From: Myxococcus landrumus
GTDB lineage: Bacteria; Myxococcota; Myxococcia; Myxococcales; Myxococcaceae
Assembly: GCF_017301635.1 (NCBI RefSeq)
Contig: NZ_CP071091.1
Location: 8,238,501-8,302,500 of the forward strand
DNA: 64,000 nt
Direction of reading: 5' to 3'
Shown: positions 15,758 to 24,850 of the stretch, one piece after another
How positions within the stretch are numbered: the first letter of the stretch is position 1
Layout of the letters: every line of letters begins with the position of its first letter
Translations under genes and position numbers: made by a program
The notes under the pieces: generated by a model
What the model saw: only the letters and a program-made list of their open reading frames with translations
What the model was told of the DNA's origin: nothing
Database searches by the model: none

Positions 15758-17383
15758 TCAGGCGGTGGAATCGAGCGCCGCGTAGGCGGGCAGGGTGAGG
15801 AAGTCCTCGAAGGTGGGTGAGGCGGACAGGCGCTCGAAGAGCTCGCGAGCGCGCTGGACGTGGGCGGCGCCGTACTTCTCGCTGGCGCCTTCCTTCTCCA
15901 GGCGGGCCATCTCCTCGCGGAGCAGCGCCTGGAACAGCTCGGGCGTCACCTTGCGGCCGTCCTCGAGCGAGGCGCCGTGGTGCAGCCACTGCCACACCTG
16001 GGCGCGGGAGATTTCCGCGGTGGCCGCGTCCTCCATCAGGTTGTAGAGCGGCACGCAGCCCAGCCCCCCCAACCACGCGGCGGTGTACTGGATGCCCACG
16101 CGCAGGTTGTGGCGCAGGCCCTCCTCGGTGCGCGTGCCGGAGGGGACCTTGAGCAGGTCCGCCTCGGTGATGCGCACGTCCTCGCGCTTGTTGGCGAGCT
16201 GGTTTGGGCCCTTCATGTTCGCGTCGAAGATGTCGCGGGCGATGGGCACGAGGCCGGGGTGGGCGACCCAGGTGCCGTCATGGCCGTTCTTCACCTCGCG
16301 CAGCTTGTCGGCGCGGACCTTCTCCAGGACGGCCTCGTTGGCGGCGGCGTCGCCCTTGATGGGGATGAACGCGGCCATGCCGCCCATCGCGTGCACGTTG
16401 CGGCGGTGGCAGGTCTGGATGAGCAGCTGCGAGTAGGCGTTGAGGAACGCCTTGTCCATGGTGACCTGGCCCCGGTCCGGGAGCACCACGCGGGTGTCCG
16501 ACTGGAGCGTCTTGATGAAGCTGAAGATGTAGTCCCAGCGTCCGCAGTTGAGGCCGGCGGAGTGCTCACGCAGCTCGTAGAGGATTTCGTCCATCTCGAA
16601 GGCGGCGGGGAGCGTCTCGATGAGGACGGTGGCCTTGATGGAGCCTTGGGGGATGCCGAGCGTGTCCTGGGCGAGCACGAACACGTCGTTCCAGAGCCGG
16701 GCCTCCAGGTGGCTCTGCATCTTGGGCAGGTAGAAGTAGGGGCCCGTGCCGCGCGAGAGCTGCTCCTTCGCGTTGTGGAAGAAGAACAGGGCGAAGTCGA
16801 AGAGCGAGCCGGAGATGGGCTTGCCGTCGATTTCGACGTGGCGCTCGGGCAGGTGCCAGCCTCGGGGGCGCACGAAGAGGACGGCGGGCTTGTCGTTGAG
16901 CGCGTAGTGCTTGCCGCCCTCGGCGGTGAAGGCGATGCGGCGGCGGACGGCGTCGCGCAGGTTGAGCTGGCCCCGGACGACGTTGTCCCAGGTGGGGCTG
17001 TTGGCGTCCTCGAAGTCCGCCATGAAGACGTTCGCCCCGGAGTTGAGGGCGTTGATGATCATCTTCCGGTCCACCGGGCCGGTGATTTCCACCCGACGGT
17101 CCTGGAGGTCCGCGGGCAGCGGCGCCACCGTCCAGCTCCCCTCGCGGATGGCCTTCGTCTCCGGGAGGAAGTGGGGGCGCGCGCCCTGGCGCCAGGACGC
17201 CTGCACGGCCTTGCGGCGCTCGAGCAGCCCTTCCCGCCGCTCCCCGAAGGCCCGGACCAGCCGGGCCACGAAGGCCAGGGCGTCCGGGGTGAGGACCTCT
17301 GCGTAGTCGGGGTGCCATGGCCCCTTCACCGCCACGCCGGCGCCGAAGGCCGGGCTCTTCGAAGGGGGGGCTTCCGAGGTCAT
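15758..17383 (-). CDS. aceB: Malate synthase A
   Basis: This 541-aa enzyme condenses glyoxylate with acetyl-CoA to give malate and completes the glyoxylate shunt with the isocitrate lyase downstream. The ATG at 17381-17383 has a GGAGT ribosome site five bases away; the frame continues to 17500, but that part is AT-richer leader. Family marks include FMADFEDANSPTW, VFVRPRGWHLPERHVEIDGKP, ATVLIETLPAAFEMDEILYELREHSAGLNCGRWDYIFS and NAYSQLLIQTCHRRNVHAMGGMAAFIP. The length fits the A isoform (about 530) rather than the G isoform (about 720). The upstream region contains a palindrome and repeated motifs that may mediate carbon-source control. Confidence 0.97.
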   Translation of the reverse strand: MTSEAPPSKSPAFGAGVAVKGPWHPDYAEVLTPDALAFVARLVRAFGERREGLLERRKAVQASWRQGARPHFLPETKAIREGSWTVAPLPADLQDRRVEITGPVDRKMIINALNSGANVFMADFEDANSPTWDNVVRGQLNLRDAVRRRIAFTAEGGKHYALNDKPAVLFVRPRGWHLPERHVEIDGKPISGSLFDFALFFFHNAKEQLSRGTGPYFYLPKMQSHLEARLWNDVFVLAQDTLGIPQGSIKATVLIETLPAAFEMDEILYELREHSAGLNCGRWDYIFSFIKTLQSDTRVVLPDRGQVTMDKAFLNAYSQLLIQTCHRRNVHAMGGMAAFIPIKGDAAANEAVLEKVRADKLREVKNGHDGTWVAHPGLVPIARDIFDANMKGPNQLANKREDVRITEADLLKVPSGTRTEEGLRHNLRVGIQYTAAWLGGLGCVPLYNLMEDAATAEISRAQVWQWLHHGASLEDGRKVTPELFQALLREEMARLEKEGASEKYGAAHVQRARELFERLSASPTFEDFLTLPAYAALDSTA

Positions 17384-17405
17384 CTCAACTCCTTGGCTTG
17401 GCGCG

Positions 17406-17526
17406 TTGTAAATCTGCTTCGACGGCTCGGAAGATGAATCTTCAGAGTGTGCAATGGAAGTGATGGTCAATTTGTGCCTGCTTGCCTGTAATCCTGTCAA
17501 CAGGGGTCGGATTAAATTTGTAAATC
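17406..17526. promoter_or_regulatory. Putative control region of the aceB-aceA operon
   Basis: The DNA between malate synthase and the divergent PspC-like gene is AT-richer than its surroundings. It contains a perfect palindrome GAAGAT-GA-ATCTTC at 17430-17443, a direct repeat TTGTAAATC at 17406-17414 and 17518-17526, and a second inverted repeat CCTGT-CA-ACAGG near 17494-17505. The last includes a minus-strand TTGACA (17495-17500) that could be a -35 box, but I see no good -10 at the right spacing. The regulator is unknown. Confidence 0.45.
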
Positions 17527-17611
17527 AGTAGACGTGGCGGGGGTTTGGCCTGGAGGGGGTGCAGGTGGGGGGGCGGGTGCAATCGGCGGCGTGGGGGCCC
17601 GTAGACAGGGC

Positions 17612-17965
17612 ATGGACGCGATGAAGCGATGCACGGGTTGCGCGGAGGAGATGAAGGCGGAAGCCTCGAAGTGCCCTCACTGCGGGACGCGCGCGACGCG
17701 GCTGCACCGGGGCGTGGAGGGGCGGATGCTCCTGGGCGTCAGCGCGATGCTGGCGCGGGAGTTCGGCATCGACGCGGCGTGGGTGCGGGTGCTGCTGGTG
17801 GTCGCCACGCTCTTCACCGGGGGCACCCTCCCGTTCGTGTACGTGATGCTCTGGGCCTTCACGCCTCCGACGGCGATGGGGCGCCCCCCGCTCCAGCGCA
17901 CGATGGATTGGCTGTCCCGGATGGGGCAGTCCTCGGACGTGGGCCGCCTGGAGCGGCGCGTCTGA
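17612..17965 (+). CDS. Zinc-ribbon PspC-domain membrane protein
   Basis: This 117-aa protein begins with a short zinc ribbon, C-x2-C and C-x2-C (CTGCAEEMKAEASKCPHC). A PspC domain follows: a polar helix with RMLLGVSAMLAREFGIDAAWVRVLLVV, then a hydrophobic segment (VATLFTGGTLPFVYVMLWAF). PspC proteins sit in the inner membrane and sense envelope stress in the phage-shock response; fusion to an N-terminal zinc ribbon is common in this broader family. I start at the ATG at 17612, but the ATG at 17621 is equally plausible. No pspA or other psp genes are nearby. Confidence 0.8.
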   Translation: MDAMKRCTGCAEEMKAEASKCPHCGTRATRLHRGVEGRMLLGVSAMLAREFGIDAAWVRVLLVVATLFTGGTLPFVYVMLWAFTPPTAMGRPPLQRTMDWLSRMGQSSDVGRLERRV

Positions 17966-18064
17966 GTGCTAACGGAGTGACGGGACGCTGACGCCTTTCG
18001 GGTGCCGGCGCCCCGAGCCTGTTATGCGAGGGCTCTCGGATTCACTCATCCAGGAGCCTTGTGC

Positions 18065-19459
18065 GTGAGCACTCGCAACGTTCGCATCGAGAAGGACACC
18101 TTCGGCCCCATCGAGGTCCCCGCTGACCGGCTGTGGGGCGCGCAGACGCAGCGCAGTCTGGAGAACTTCGCCATCTCCACCGAGCGCATGCCGCCCGCGC
18201 TCATCCGCGCGCTGGTGCTGGTGAAGAAGGCCGCCGCCCGGGTCAACGTGGAGAACGGCACCCTGGCGAAGGACAAGGGCGATGCCATCGTCCAGGCCGC
18301 GGACGAGGTCCTCGCCGGCAAGCACGATGCCGAGTTTCCGTTGAGCGTCTGGCAGACCGGGAGCGGCACGCAGACCAACATGAACACCAACGAGGTGCTT
18401 GCCAACCGGGCGTCGGAGCTTCTGGGCGGCGAGCGCGGCGAGGGCCGCAAGGTCCACGCGAACGACGACGTCAACAAGGGGCAGAGCTCCAACGACGTCT
18501 TCCCCACCGCGATGAACGTGGCGGCGGCCACCGCCATCGTCGAGCACGTGCTCCCGGAGCTGAAGGCGCTGCGCGACGTGTTCGCGGACAAGTCCCGGGA
18601 CTTCATGAACGTGGTGAAGGTGGGTCGCACCCACCTGCAGGACGCGACGCCGCTCACGCTGGGCCAGGAGTTCAGCGGCTACGTGGCGCAGTTGGACCTG
18701 GCGCGCTCCCACCTGGAGCGGGTGCTGCCCCACCTGCACGAGCTGGCGCTGGGCGGCACCGCCGTGGGCACGGGGCTGAATGCGCCCAAGGGCTATGCCG
18801 AGCGCGTGGCGAAGGAGATCGCCAGCCTCACGGGCCTGGCGTTCGTCACCGCGCCCAACAAGTTCGAGGCGCTGGCGGCCAACGACGCGCAGGTCCAGGC
18901 CCACGGCGCGCTCAAGGGGCTGGCCGCGGTGTTGTTCAAGGTGGCCAACGACATCCGCTGGCTGTCGTCCGGCCCGCGCTCCGGCCTGGGTGAAATCACC
19001 ATCCCCGAGAACGAGCCGGGCAGCTCCATCATGCCGGGCAAGGTGAACCCCACGCAGAGCGAGGCGCTCACCATGCTCAGCGCCCAGGTCATGGGCAACG
19101 ACGTGGCCGTGACGCTGGGGGGCGCCTCCGGCAACTTCGAGCTCAACGTCTTCAAGCCGCTCATCATCCACAACCTGCTGCAGAGCTGCCGGCTGCTGGC
19201 GGACGGCATGCGCAGCTTCCGCCTCCACTGCGCGGTGGGCATCCAGCCCAACCACGCCCGCATCCAGGAGAACCTGGAGCGCAGCCTGATGCTCGTCACC
19301 GCGCTCAATCCGCACATCGGCTACGACAACGCGGCGCGCATCGCGAAGCAGGCGCACAAGGAGGGCAAGACGCTCAAGGAGGTCGCCGTGGCGTTGGGGC
19401 TGGTCACCGCCGAGCAGTTCGACGCCTGGGTCCGCCCGGAGAAGATGACCGGCCTGTAG
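18065..19459 (+). CDS. fumC: Class II fumarate hydratase
   Basis: This 464-aa iron-independent fumarase interconverts fumarate and malate in the citric acid cycle. The chosen GTG start follows AGGAG with an eight-base gap and gives the family-typical N-terminus STRNVRIEKDTFGPIEVPADRLWGAQTQRS; the in-frame ATG at 18002 would add a non-conserved leader. The signature GSSIMPGKVNPTQSEA is at about 318-333 with the catalytic Ser region. Other fumarase/aspartase blocks seen are GSGTQTNMNTNEV and VGRTHLQDATPLTLGQEF. The length matches E. coli FumC. It stands near, but is not obviously co-transcribed with, the glyoxylate-shunt genes. Confidence 0.96.
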   Translation: MSTRNVRIEKDTFGPIEVPADRLWGAQTQRSLENFAISTERMPPALIRALVLVKKAAARVNVENGTLAKDKGDAIVQAADEVLAGKHDAEFPLSVWQTGSGTQTNMNTNEVLANRASELLGGERGEGRKVHANDDVNKGQSSNDVFPTAMNVAAATAIVEHVLPELKALRDVFADKSRDFMNVVKVGRTHLQDATPLTLGQEFSGYVAQLDLARSHLERVLPHLHELALGGTAVGTGLNAPKGYAERVAKEIASLTGLAFVTAPNKFEALAANDAQVQAHGALKGLAAVLFKVANDIRWLSSGPRSGLGEITIPENEPGSSIMPGKVNPTQSEALTMLSAQVMGNDVAVTLGGASGNFELNVFKPLIIHNLLQSCRLLADGMRSFRLHCAVGIQPNHARIQENLERSLMLVTALNPHIGYDNAARIAKQAHKEGKTLKEVAVALGLVTAEQFDAWVRPEKMTGL

Positions 19460-19464
19460 AGCCT

Positions 19465-19481
19465 CGGGTGTCCTACACCCG
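19465..19481 (+). terminator. Possible hairpin after fumC
   Basis: CGGGTGT and ACACCCG form a seven-base-pair stem with a CCT loop, six bases after the fumC stop. No U tract follows, so it is only a weak terminator candidate. Confidence 0.35.
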
Positions 19482-19603
19482 CCGTCCGGATGCCCGCCAA
19501 GGGGGTATCCGGGGGGCGGGGCCCGGGCCAAAGGTGGGCCAGCGCACGGTGAGGGAAGAACGGGCGGGCGCGAGGGCCCGAGGGCGATTAGGGTAGGGGC
19601 GCC

Positions 19604-20215
<612 letters not shown>

Positions 20216-20234
20216 CCGCTTCCGGAGTGCTTGT

Positions 20235-20259
20235 CCCCGCTCCTCATGGCGGAGCGGGG
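20235..20259 (+). terminator. Hairpin after clpP
   Basis: CCCCGCTCC and GGAGCGGGG form a perfect nine-base-pair stem around a seven-base loop, 20 bases after the clpP stop. A U tract is absent, as is common in very GC-rich genomes, so termination strength is uncertain. Confidence 0.55.
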
Positions 20260-20445
20260 GCACGAAGCCTCCTGACGTGAGCAGGTCCTGGTGCGGGGGA
20301 TTCCCGCCCGCCTGCTCCTCGGAGGATTCCCAAGGCCTTCTCGCGCAGGGCGTGCGCTGGGGCTCCAGGCGGGCGCAAGGCTCGCGCGCCACCGAGTCCG
20401 CTCCCTCGGGTGCCCGGTGGCATGGCCAATGCTCAAACTGAGCCC

Positions 20446-20877
20446 ATGGCCTGGACCCGCTCGCGCCCCCTCCGCCGATTCTTGCTGCCCACCGCCCTGC
20501 TGGCCGCCGCGGGCTGTGCCGGGAATGGCCCTACCGGAAGGCCCCCTCAGCCTCCCTCCTCGTCCACCGTGCAGGCGGAGCTGGGGGAGCGGGACGTCAT
20601 CCAGGCGGGGCAGGAGTACGCGCGCCACAACAGCATGCTGCTGGCCGAGTCCGGCGAGGCCGTGGAGGTGCGCCCCAACTTCTGGCGCATCCGCTTCGGG
20701 CTCAAGGACCGGCCCGGCCGGGGCGTGGAGCTGGAGTTCGACGAGCTGGCCCGCAAGGTGACGCGGGCCCAGGAGATTGAAATCGTCCCGGGCTCCACCA
20801 CGCCCCCGCTCATCGTCCCGGGCCAAGGCGAGGACGCCACCTCGGGAGGCGGAGCGGGCCGTGGGCCCATTCCCTGA
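20446..20877 (+). CDS. Small lipoprotein of unknown function
   Basis: This 143-aa protein has a basic N-terminus (MAWTRSRPLRR), a hydrophobic stretch and a lipobox LLAAAGC (Cys about 24). The mature part begins with a Pro/Ser-rich linker. A small mixed alpha/beta region follows, with ELGERDVIQAGQEYARHNSMLL and VEVRPNFWRIRFGLKDRPGRGVELEFDE, and a Gly-rich tail. An earlier in-frame ATG at 20410 would add twelve residues before the basic start and is less likely. I do not recognise the family. It is convergent with the nucleotidase gene, with only nine bases between the two stops. Confidence 0.7.
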   Translation: MAWTRSRPLRRFLLPTALLAAAGCAGNGPTGRPPQPPSSSTVQAELGERDVIQAGQEYARHNSMLLAESGEAVEVRPNFWRIRFGLKDRPGRGVELEFDELARKVTRAQEIEIVPGSTTPPLIVPGQGEDATSGGGAGRGPIP

Positions 20878-20886
20878 GTCGAGGGA

Positions 20887-22686
20887 CTACGGCCGCTGGA
20901 TGACGCGGTCCAGGGCCGGGGCGGGCAGCGGCGTGGCCTGGCTGCTGTGGGCCTTCATGTAGACCTCCAGCGCGTCGATATCGACGGCGCCTCCCAGCCG
21001 GTCCTTGCCCTCGGTCAGCACGTCGAAGCCATCGCCGCCGCTGGCGAGGAAGCTGTTGACGGTGACCCGGTACGGCGCGGCCGGGTCCAGCGTCACGCCG
21101 TTGAGCCGGATGGAGGCCGGGTCGATGCGGCTGCCCAGGGGCGCCGAGGCGCTGAACGCATACGAGAAGCCCGCCGACGGCTGGAGGATTCGGGTGATGA
21201 GGTTGGGGCCCGACTGCTGCCACTGCCGCTCCAGGAGCTGCTCGATTTGCGCGCCCGTGAGCGTCATCGTGACGAGGGTGTTGCCGAACGGCTGCGTGGT
21301 GAAGAGCTCGCCGTAGGTGACCTCGCCCACGTCGGCGGGGTTGCCGGGGTCTCGGGAGATCTCCTCGCGCACGCCGCCCGGGTTCATGAAGGCCACGTGG
21401 GCGCCGCCCAGGTTCGCGGCCCGGGTGGCCTCCCATTGCGAGTCCGCGATGACGAAGCCCACCGTGGACTGGCCCGCGGGGTCCATCTGGGTGAAGGGCG
21501 TCTTGAGCGTCTGTGACACCCAGCCGACGACGCGGTTGGCGAGCGGCGTGGCGCGCTGCTGGTACTTCGCCACCAGCTCCTTCACCACGCTGTCCTCCGC
21601 CACGTCGCGGGTGACGATGACGTTGTTGGCCTTGGCCTCCAGCACGTCGCCGGTGGCCTTGCTCAGCGTCAGGTCGATGTCGGTGACGAGCCGACCCACC
21701 GAGGCCGCGCTGGTGACGAGCTTGCCGTCGATGACGCAGTTGTAGGCCTGGTGCGTGTGGCCGCTGACGATGACGTCCACCGCGTCGTCGAGGTCCTGCG
21801 CGATGTTCACGATGGCCCCGGAGATGCGGCCGTCCGCGCCCGAGCCCCTGCACTCATTCACCAGCGCGCCCGGCGCGGGGACTCCGCCCTCGTGCACCAC
21901 GACGATGAGGGTCTCCACGCCCTGTTTCCGCAGCTCCGGCACCAGCGCGTTGACCGTCTCCACCTCGTCCTTGAACGTCAGCCCCTTCACCCCGGTGGGC
22001 GTGACGAGCTCCGGTGTCCCCTCCAGCGTCATGCCGATGAAGGCCATCTTCACGCCCTCGAACTCGCGCACGTCGTAGCGGGGGAACAGCGTGCGGTCCA
22101 CGCCCGTGGCCACGTTGGCGGCCAGGTACTTGAACCTCGCGCCGGGGAACCCATCGCCATCCTGGCAGCCGTCCACCGGGTGGCAGCCGCCGGACTGCAT
22201 GCGCAACAGCTCCGTGCTGCCCTCGTCGAACTCGTGGTTGCCCACCGCGACCAGGTCCAGGCCAATCTGGTTCATCGCCTCGATGGTGGGCTCGTCGTGG
22301 AAGAGCGCGGAGAGAATCGGCGTGGCGCCAATCAGGTCTCCGGCCGCCACCACCACCGTGTGGGGCTGCGTCGCGCGCAGCGCCGCGATGTGCCGGGCGA
22401 AGTACGTCACGCCTCCCGCGTTCACTCGCACGGGCCCTCCATCCTCCACGCCCGTCTGAATCTGCCCGCCACCGCCCGAGGGCGGCTCCAACTGCCCGTG
22501 AAAGTCATTGAACGCGAGCACCTGCACGCTCACCGTCGAGCCCGCGTCGGTGGTGCCCACGTCACCGGGCTCACTTCCGCAGCCCCCGTGGGCGAAGAGG
22601 AGGGCCCCGGTGATGACGGCTCCGGCGACGAGGAAGACGCTGGGGCGCGCGCTCAAGCGGTACGGCGGACGGGTGGGCTGTGACAT
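20887..22686 (-). CDS. 5'-nucleotidase / UDP-sugar hydrolase-like metallophosphatase
   Basis: This 599-aa exported enzyme of the UshA group should remove phosphate from extracellular nucleotides. The N-terminus is basic then hydrophobic with a Cys at about 36 (AHGGC), so it may be lipid-anchored. Metal-binding motifs of the calcineurin-like domain are present: FNDFHG near 59, AAGDLIG, GNHEFDEG near 148, VVVHEGG and SGHTHQAY near 310. The C-terminal nucleotide-binding domain begins near 385 and includes FMNPGGVREEI and ASGGDGFDVL. The length is close to UshA (550) with a short insert around a Cys-rich loop (SGGCHPVDGCQDGDG). It probably feeds on nucleotides from lysed prey; that role is inferred. 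Confidence 0.92.
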   Translation of the reverse strand: MSQPTRPPYRLSARPSVFLVAGAVITGALLFAHGGCGSEPGDVGTTDAGSTVSVQVLAFNDFHGQLEPPSGGGGQIQTGVEDGGPVRVNAGGVTYFARHIAALRATQPHTVVVAAGDLIGATPILSALFHDEPTIEAMNQIGLDLVAVGNHEFDEGSTELLRMQSGGCHPVDGCQDGDGFPGARFKYLAANVATGVDRTLFPRYDVREFEGVKMAFIGMTLEGTPELVTPTGVKGLTFKDEVETVNALVPELRKQGVETLIVVVHEGGVPAPGALVNECRGSGADGRISGAIVNIAQDLDDAVDVIVSGHTHQAYNCVIDGKLVTSAASVGRLVTDIDLTLSKATGDVLEAKANNVIVTRDVAEDSVVKELVAKYQQRATPLANRVVGWVSQTLKTPFTQMDPAGQSTVGFVIADSQWEATRAANLGGAHVAFMNPGGVREEISRDPGNPADVGEVTYGELFTTQPFGNTLVTMTLTGAQIEQLLERQWQQSGPNLITRILQPSAGFSYAFSASAPLGSRIDPASIRLNGVTLDPAAPYRVTVNSFLASGGDGFDVLTEGKDRLGGAVDIDALEVYMKAHSSQATPLPAPALDRVIQRP

Positions 22687-22796
22687 GGGTGCGGCTCCTG
22701 CGAGCGGGCGGACACCCTACCCGGTTTCAGGGACCCCACCGTGACTTCATGGCGACCCCGGTGAAGCGCTTGCCTCGACGGTGTCCCGGAGGGGTG

Positions 22797-23246
22797 TCAC
22801 GAGGCGGGGTCGTGACAACAGAACAGCAGCTCGGCGGGACCGCCCACCCGGCCCACCAGGACGGCGACCTGTCCGTGCGCGCGGCCAAAGCGCTCCGCGT
22901 CGGCGCGAGGCAGGCCCGGGACGAAGAGGCTCTGCTCGGACCAGCTTCCGTCCTCGGCCTCGCCAATGGCGGGTGCCACGCCCCAGCCGCCCGCGATGAG
23001 CTGGGAGACCAGCCGCTCCTGCGCGCGCTGGTTCTCTTCCTTGCTCCGAGGACGTGAGCCAGGATTCCACGCCGTCAGGAACGCCCACTCGCGATGGCCG
23101 CGCGCCGCCAGCGCCGCGTCGAGCGAGGGGTGCAGCCTTCCCACCCTCAAGACCTGCTCCACGCCGTCCGTGGAGGCGTGAGGGCGAATGACATACCGCG
23201 TCGCCCGGTAGGCTCCCAGCAACTGCTCCTGGTCGAGCTGTCTCAT
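22797..23246 (-). CDS. DUF3293 family protein
   Basis: This 149-aa soluble protein begins MRQLDQEQLLGAYRATRYVIR. The middle reads AFLTAWNPGSRPRSKEENQRAQERLVSQLI, the signature block of DUF3293, and the end contains ELLFCCHD. The open frame extends up to 23495 but the added residues are low-quality leader. The function of the family is unknown to me. The start follows no strong ribosome site. It is divergent from the lipoprotein at 23374. Confidence 0.78.
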   Translation of the reverse strand: MRQLDQEQLLGAYRATRYVIRPHASTDGVEQVLRVGRLHPSLDAALAARGHREWAFLTAWNPGSRPRSKEENQRAQERLVSQLIAGGWGVAPAIGEAEDGSWSEQSLFVPGLPRADAERFGRAHGQVAVLVGRVGGPAELLFCCHDPAS

Positions 23247-23373
23247 ATGTCGTGCATTCTCTCGCTGGCCCCCGCTCGCTGTCACCCCAGGGACTCCAGT
23301 CCCGGGTGAATATCCAAAAGCACCCAACGTCAGACGGCGCCGAAGCGTTCCAAACGTTCCAGGGGGGAAACCG

Positions 23374-24129
23374 ATGGGGATGCGTCTCGCATTCGTCGCC
23401 GTGATGTGTCTGGGCTTCTGGGGGACTGGTTGTGTTTCGGTGAGCCACGTGCAGACCGCCGACACACTGGGCCAAGGCAAGTTCCAGTTCGCCATGGAGC
23501 CGGGCCTGGGTGGGGCCGGCGTCGTCAGCGGCGAGGGGGTAGAGGGGTTCTATTACCCCCATATCGACCTCGCGATGCGCTACGGCGTGTCGGACCGGGT
23601 GGACCTGGGCGTGCGCATCGGGTCATCGCTGGCGGAGCTGCAGTCGAAGTTCCTGCTCACCCATCCCGACAACCCCGACCTGGCCATCTCGCTGGCGCCG
23701 TCGGTGATGGGCTTGTTCGTGGGCACGGACGAGGACGCGGTGGTGGGCAGCTATGTCAACGTCGCGATGCCCCTGTTGGTGGGCTTCAAGACGTCGGGGG
23801 GCTCGGAGTTCGTGCTGGGGCCTCGCGTATCCTACACACGCATCGGGGCGGGTGGCGGAGGGGAGAGCGCCGCCGTCAACCTGCTGAACGTGGGGACCTC
23901 GGTGGGTTATGCGATTCGCGTCACCGAGGGCTTCCGGCTGATGCCAGAAGTGGGATTCTCCGTCCCCGTCGTCGGCACCTTCCACTCGCGGGACTCGGAC
24001 TCGGAGCTGGCCTCGGGCTTCAACGGCGGCTTCGTCCAGTTCAAGCTGGGCTTCCTCTTTGGCCGGGGTCGCTCCATCCAGCGTCCGAGCCAGGACGCCT
24101 TCACCGACACGAGCGACGTCGACATTTGA
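23374..24129 (+). CDS. Outer-membrane-type lipoprotein, probable small beta-barrel
   Basis: This 251-aa protein starts after a purine-rich GGGGGGAAA and has a lipobox near FWGTGC (Cys about 20). The mature protein alternates hydrophobic and polar residues in short stretches (IDLAMRYGVSDRVDLGVRIGSS, PLLVGFKTSGGSEFVLGPRVSYTRIG). It ends with strands running to FNGGFVQFKLGFLFGRG, followed by a short polar tail. The pattern suits an outer-membrane beta-barrel of eight to ten strands, though a barrel with a lipid anchor is unusual. No family recognised. The DNA just upstream carries a CGTTCC-AAA-CGTTCC direct repeat that may be regulatory. Confidence 0.7.
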   Translation: MGMRLAFVAVMCLGFWGTGCVSVSHVQTADTLGQGKFQFAMEPGLGGAGVVSGEGVEGFYYPHIDLAMRYGVSDRVDLGVRIGSSLAELQSKFLLTHPDNPDLAISLAPSVMGLFVGTDEDAVVGSYVNVAMPLLVGFKTSGGSEFVLGPRVSYTRIGAGGGGESAAVNLLNVGTSVGYAIRVTEGFRLMPEVGFSVPVVGTFHSRDSDSELASGFNGGFVQFKLGFLFGRGRSIQRPSQDAFTDTSDVDI

Positions 24130-24210
24130 TGCCGCCACCCCCGCATCCGCTAACCTTGTCCCCGTCCGAGCCCGGGTGCTCGGGTCCGGACGACGGCAAG
24201 GAGGCCTGGG

Positions 24211-24840
24211 ATGGACACGCTGGAGACTCGGCTGGAGCGGCTGGAGCGGCGCTGCCGGCGGATGCAGGGGCTGACCTTCTCCGCGCTCGCGCTGGCGGGC
24301 TTGGGGCTGGGCGCCGCGGCGCTGCGGACCTCACCGGAGCTGGTGGGAGGCGAGCTGGTGGCCTCGCGCCTGGTACTCCAGGACGCGCGCGGTCAGCAGC
24401 GGGCCCTCCTGGGCTTGGATGACTCGGGGAGCGCGGGGCTGGTGCTGAATGACGGCCAGGGGCGTCCTCGCGCGTTGCTCGGCGTGGCGGAGGATGGCTC
24501 GCCCCGGCTGCGCTTCGCGACGGCCGAAGGCGAGTCCCTGGCGGAGCTCACCGTGTACTCGGACGAGGCCCCCCGGCTGACGCTGTCCAAGCGCGGCGGC
24601 GTGGACCTGTTCGCGGTGGGGCTCCAGGTGGATGGCTCCTCGCGGCTGGAGCTGGCGGACGCGGACGGGCGGCCTCGCGCGATTCTGGGCGCGGATGAGA
24701 ATGGCTCGCCCGGGTTGCTGCTGGTGGACCGTCGCGGGCAGCCCCGGGTGGAGCTGCGCGTGAGTCCCGCCGACGATGCCAGCCTGCGCGTCGAAGGCCG
24801 CGACGGCGAGGTGTTCCGCGCGCCGGCCGTGATTCAGTAG
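24211..24840 (+). CDS. Membrane-anchored protein with internal 'RALLG' repeats
   Basis: This 209-aa protein is preceded by a strong AAGGAGG site. Residues 1-20 form a short coiled coil (LETRLERLERRCRR), followed by a membrane helix (LTFSALALAGLGLGAAAL). The rest consists of four or five repeats of about 25-30 residues around D-x-x-G-[QR]-x-R-A-[LI]-L-G-x-x-[DE]-[DN]-G-S, seen at about 57, 81, 150 and 173. Each repeat should form a small beta unit, so the outside part is probably a beta-solenoid or propeller-like stack. It is likely displayed in the periplasm from the inner membrane. Function unknown. Confidence 0.72.
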   Translation: MDTLETRLERLERRCRRMQGLTFSALALAGLGLGAAALRTSPELVGGELVASRLVLQDARGQQRALLGLDDSGSAGLVLNDGQGRPRALLGVAEDGSPRLRFATAEGESLAELTVYSDEAPRLTLSKRGGVDLFAVGLQVDGSSRLELADADGRPRAILGADENGSPGLLLVDRRGQPRVELRVSPADDASLRVEGRDGEVFRAPAVIQ

Positions 24841-24850
24841 GGCGCGCGAC

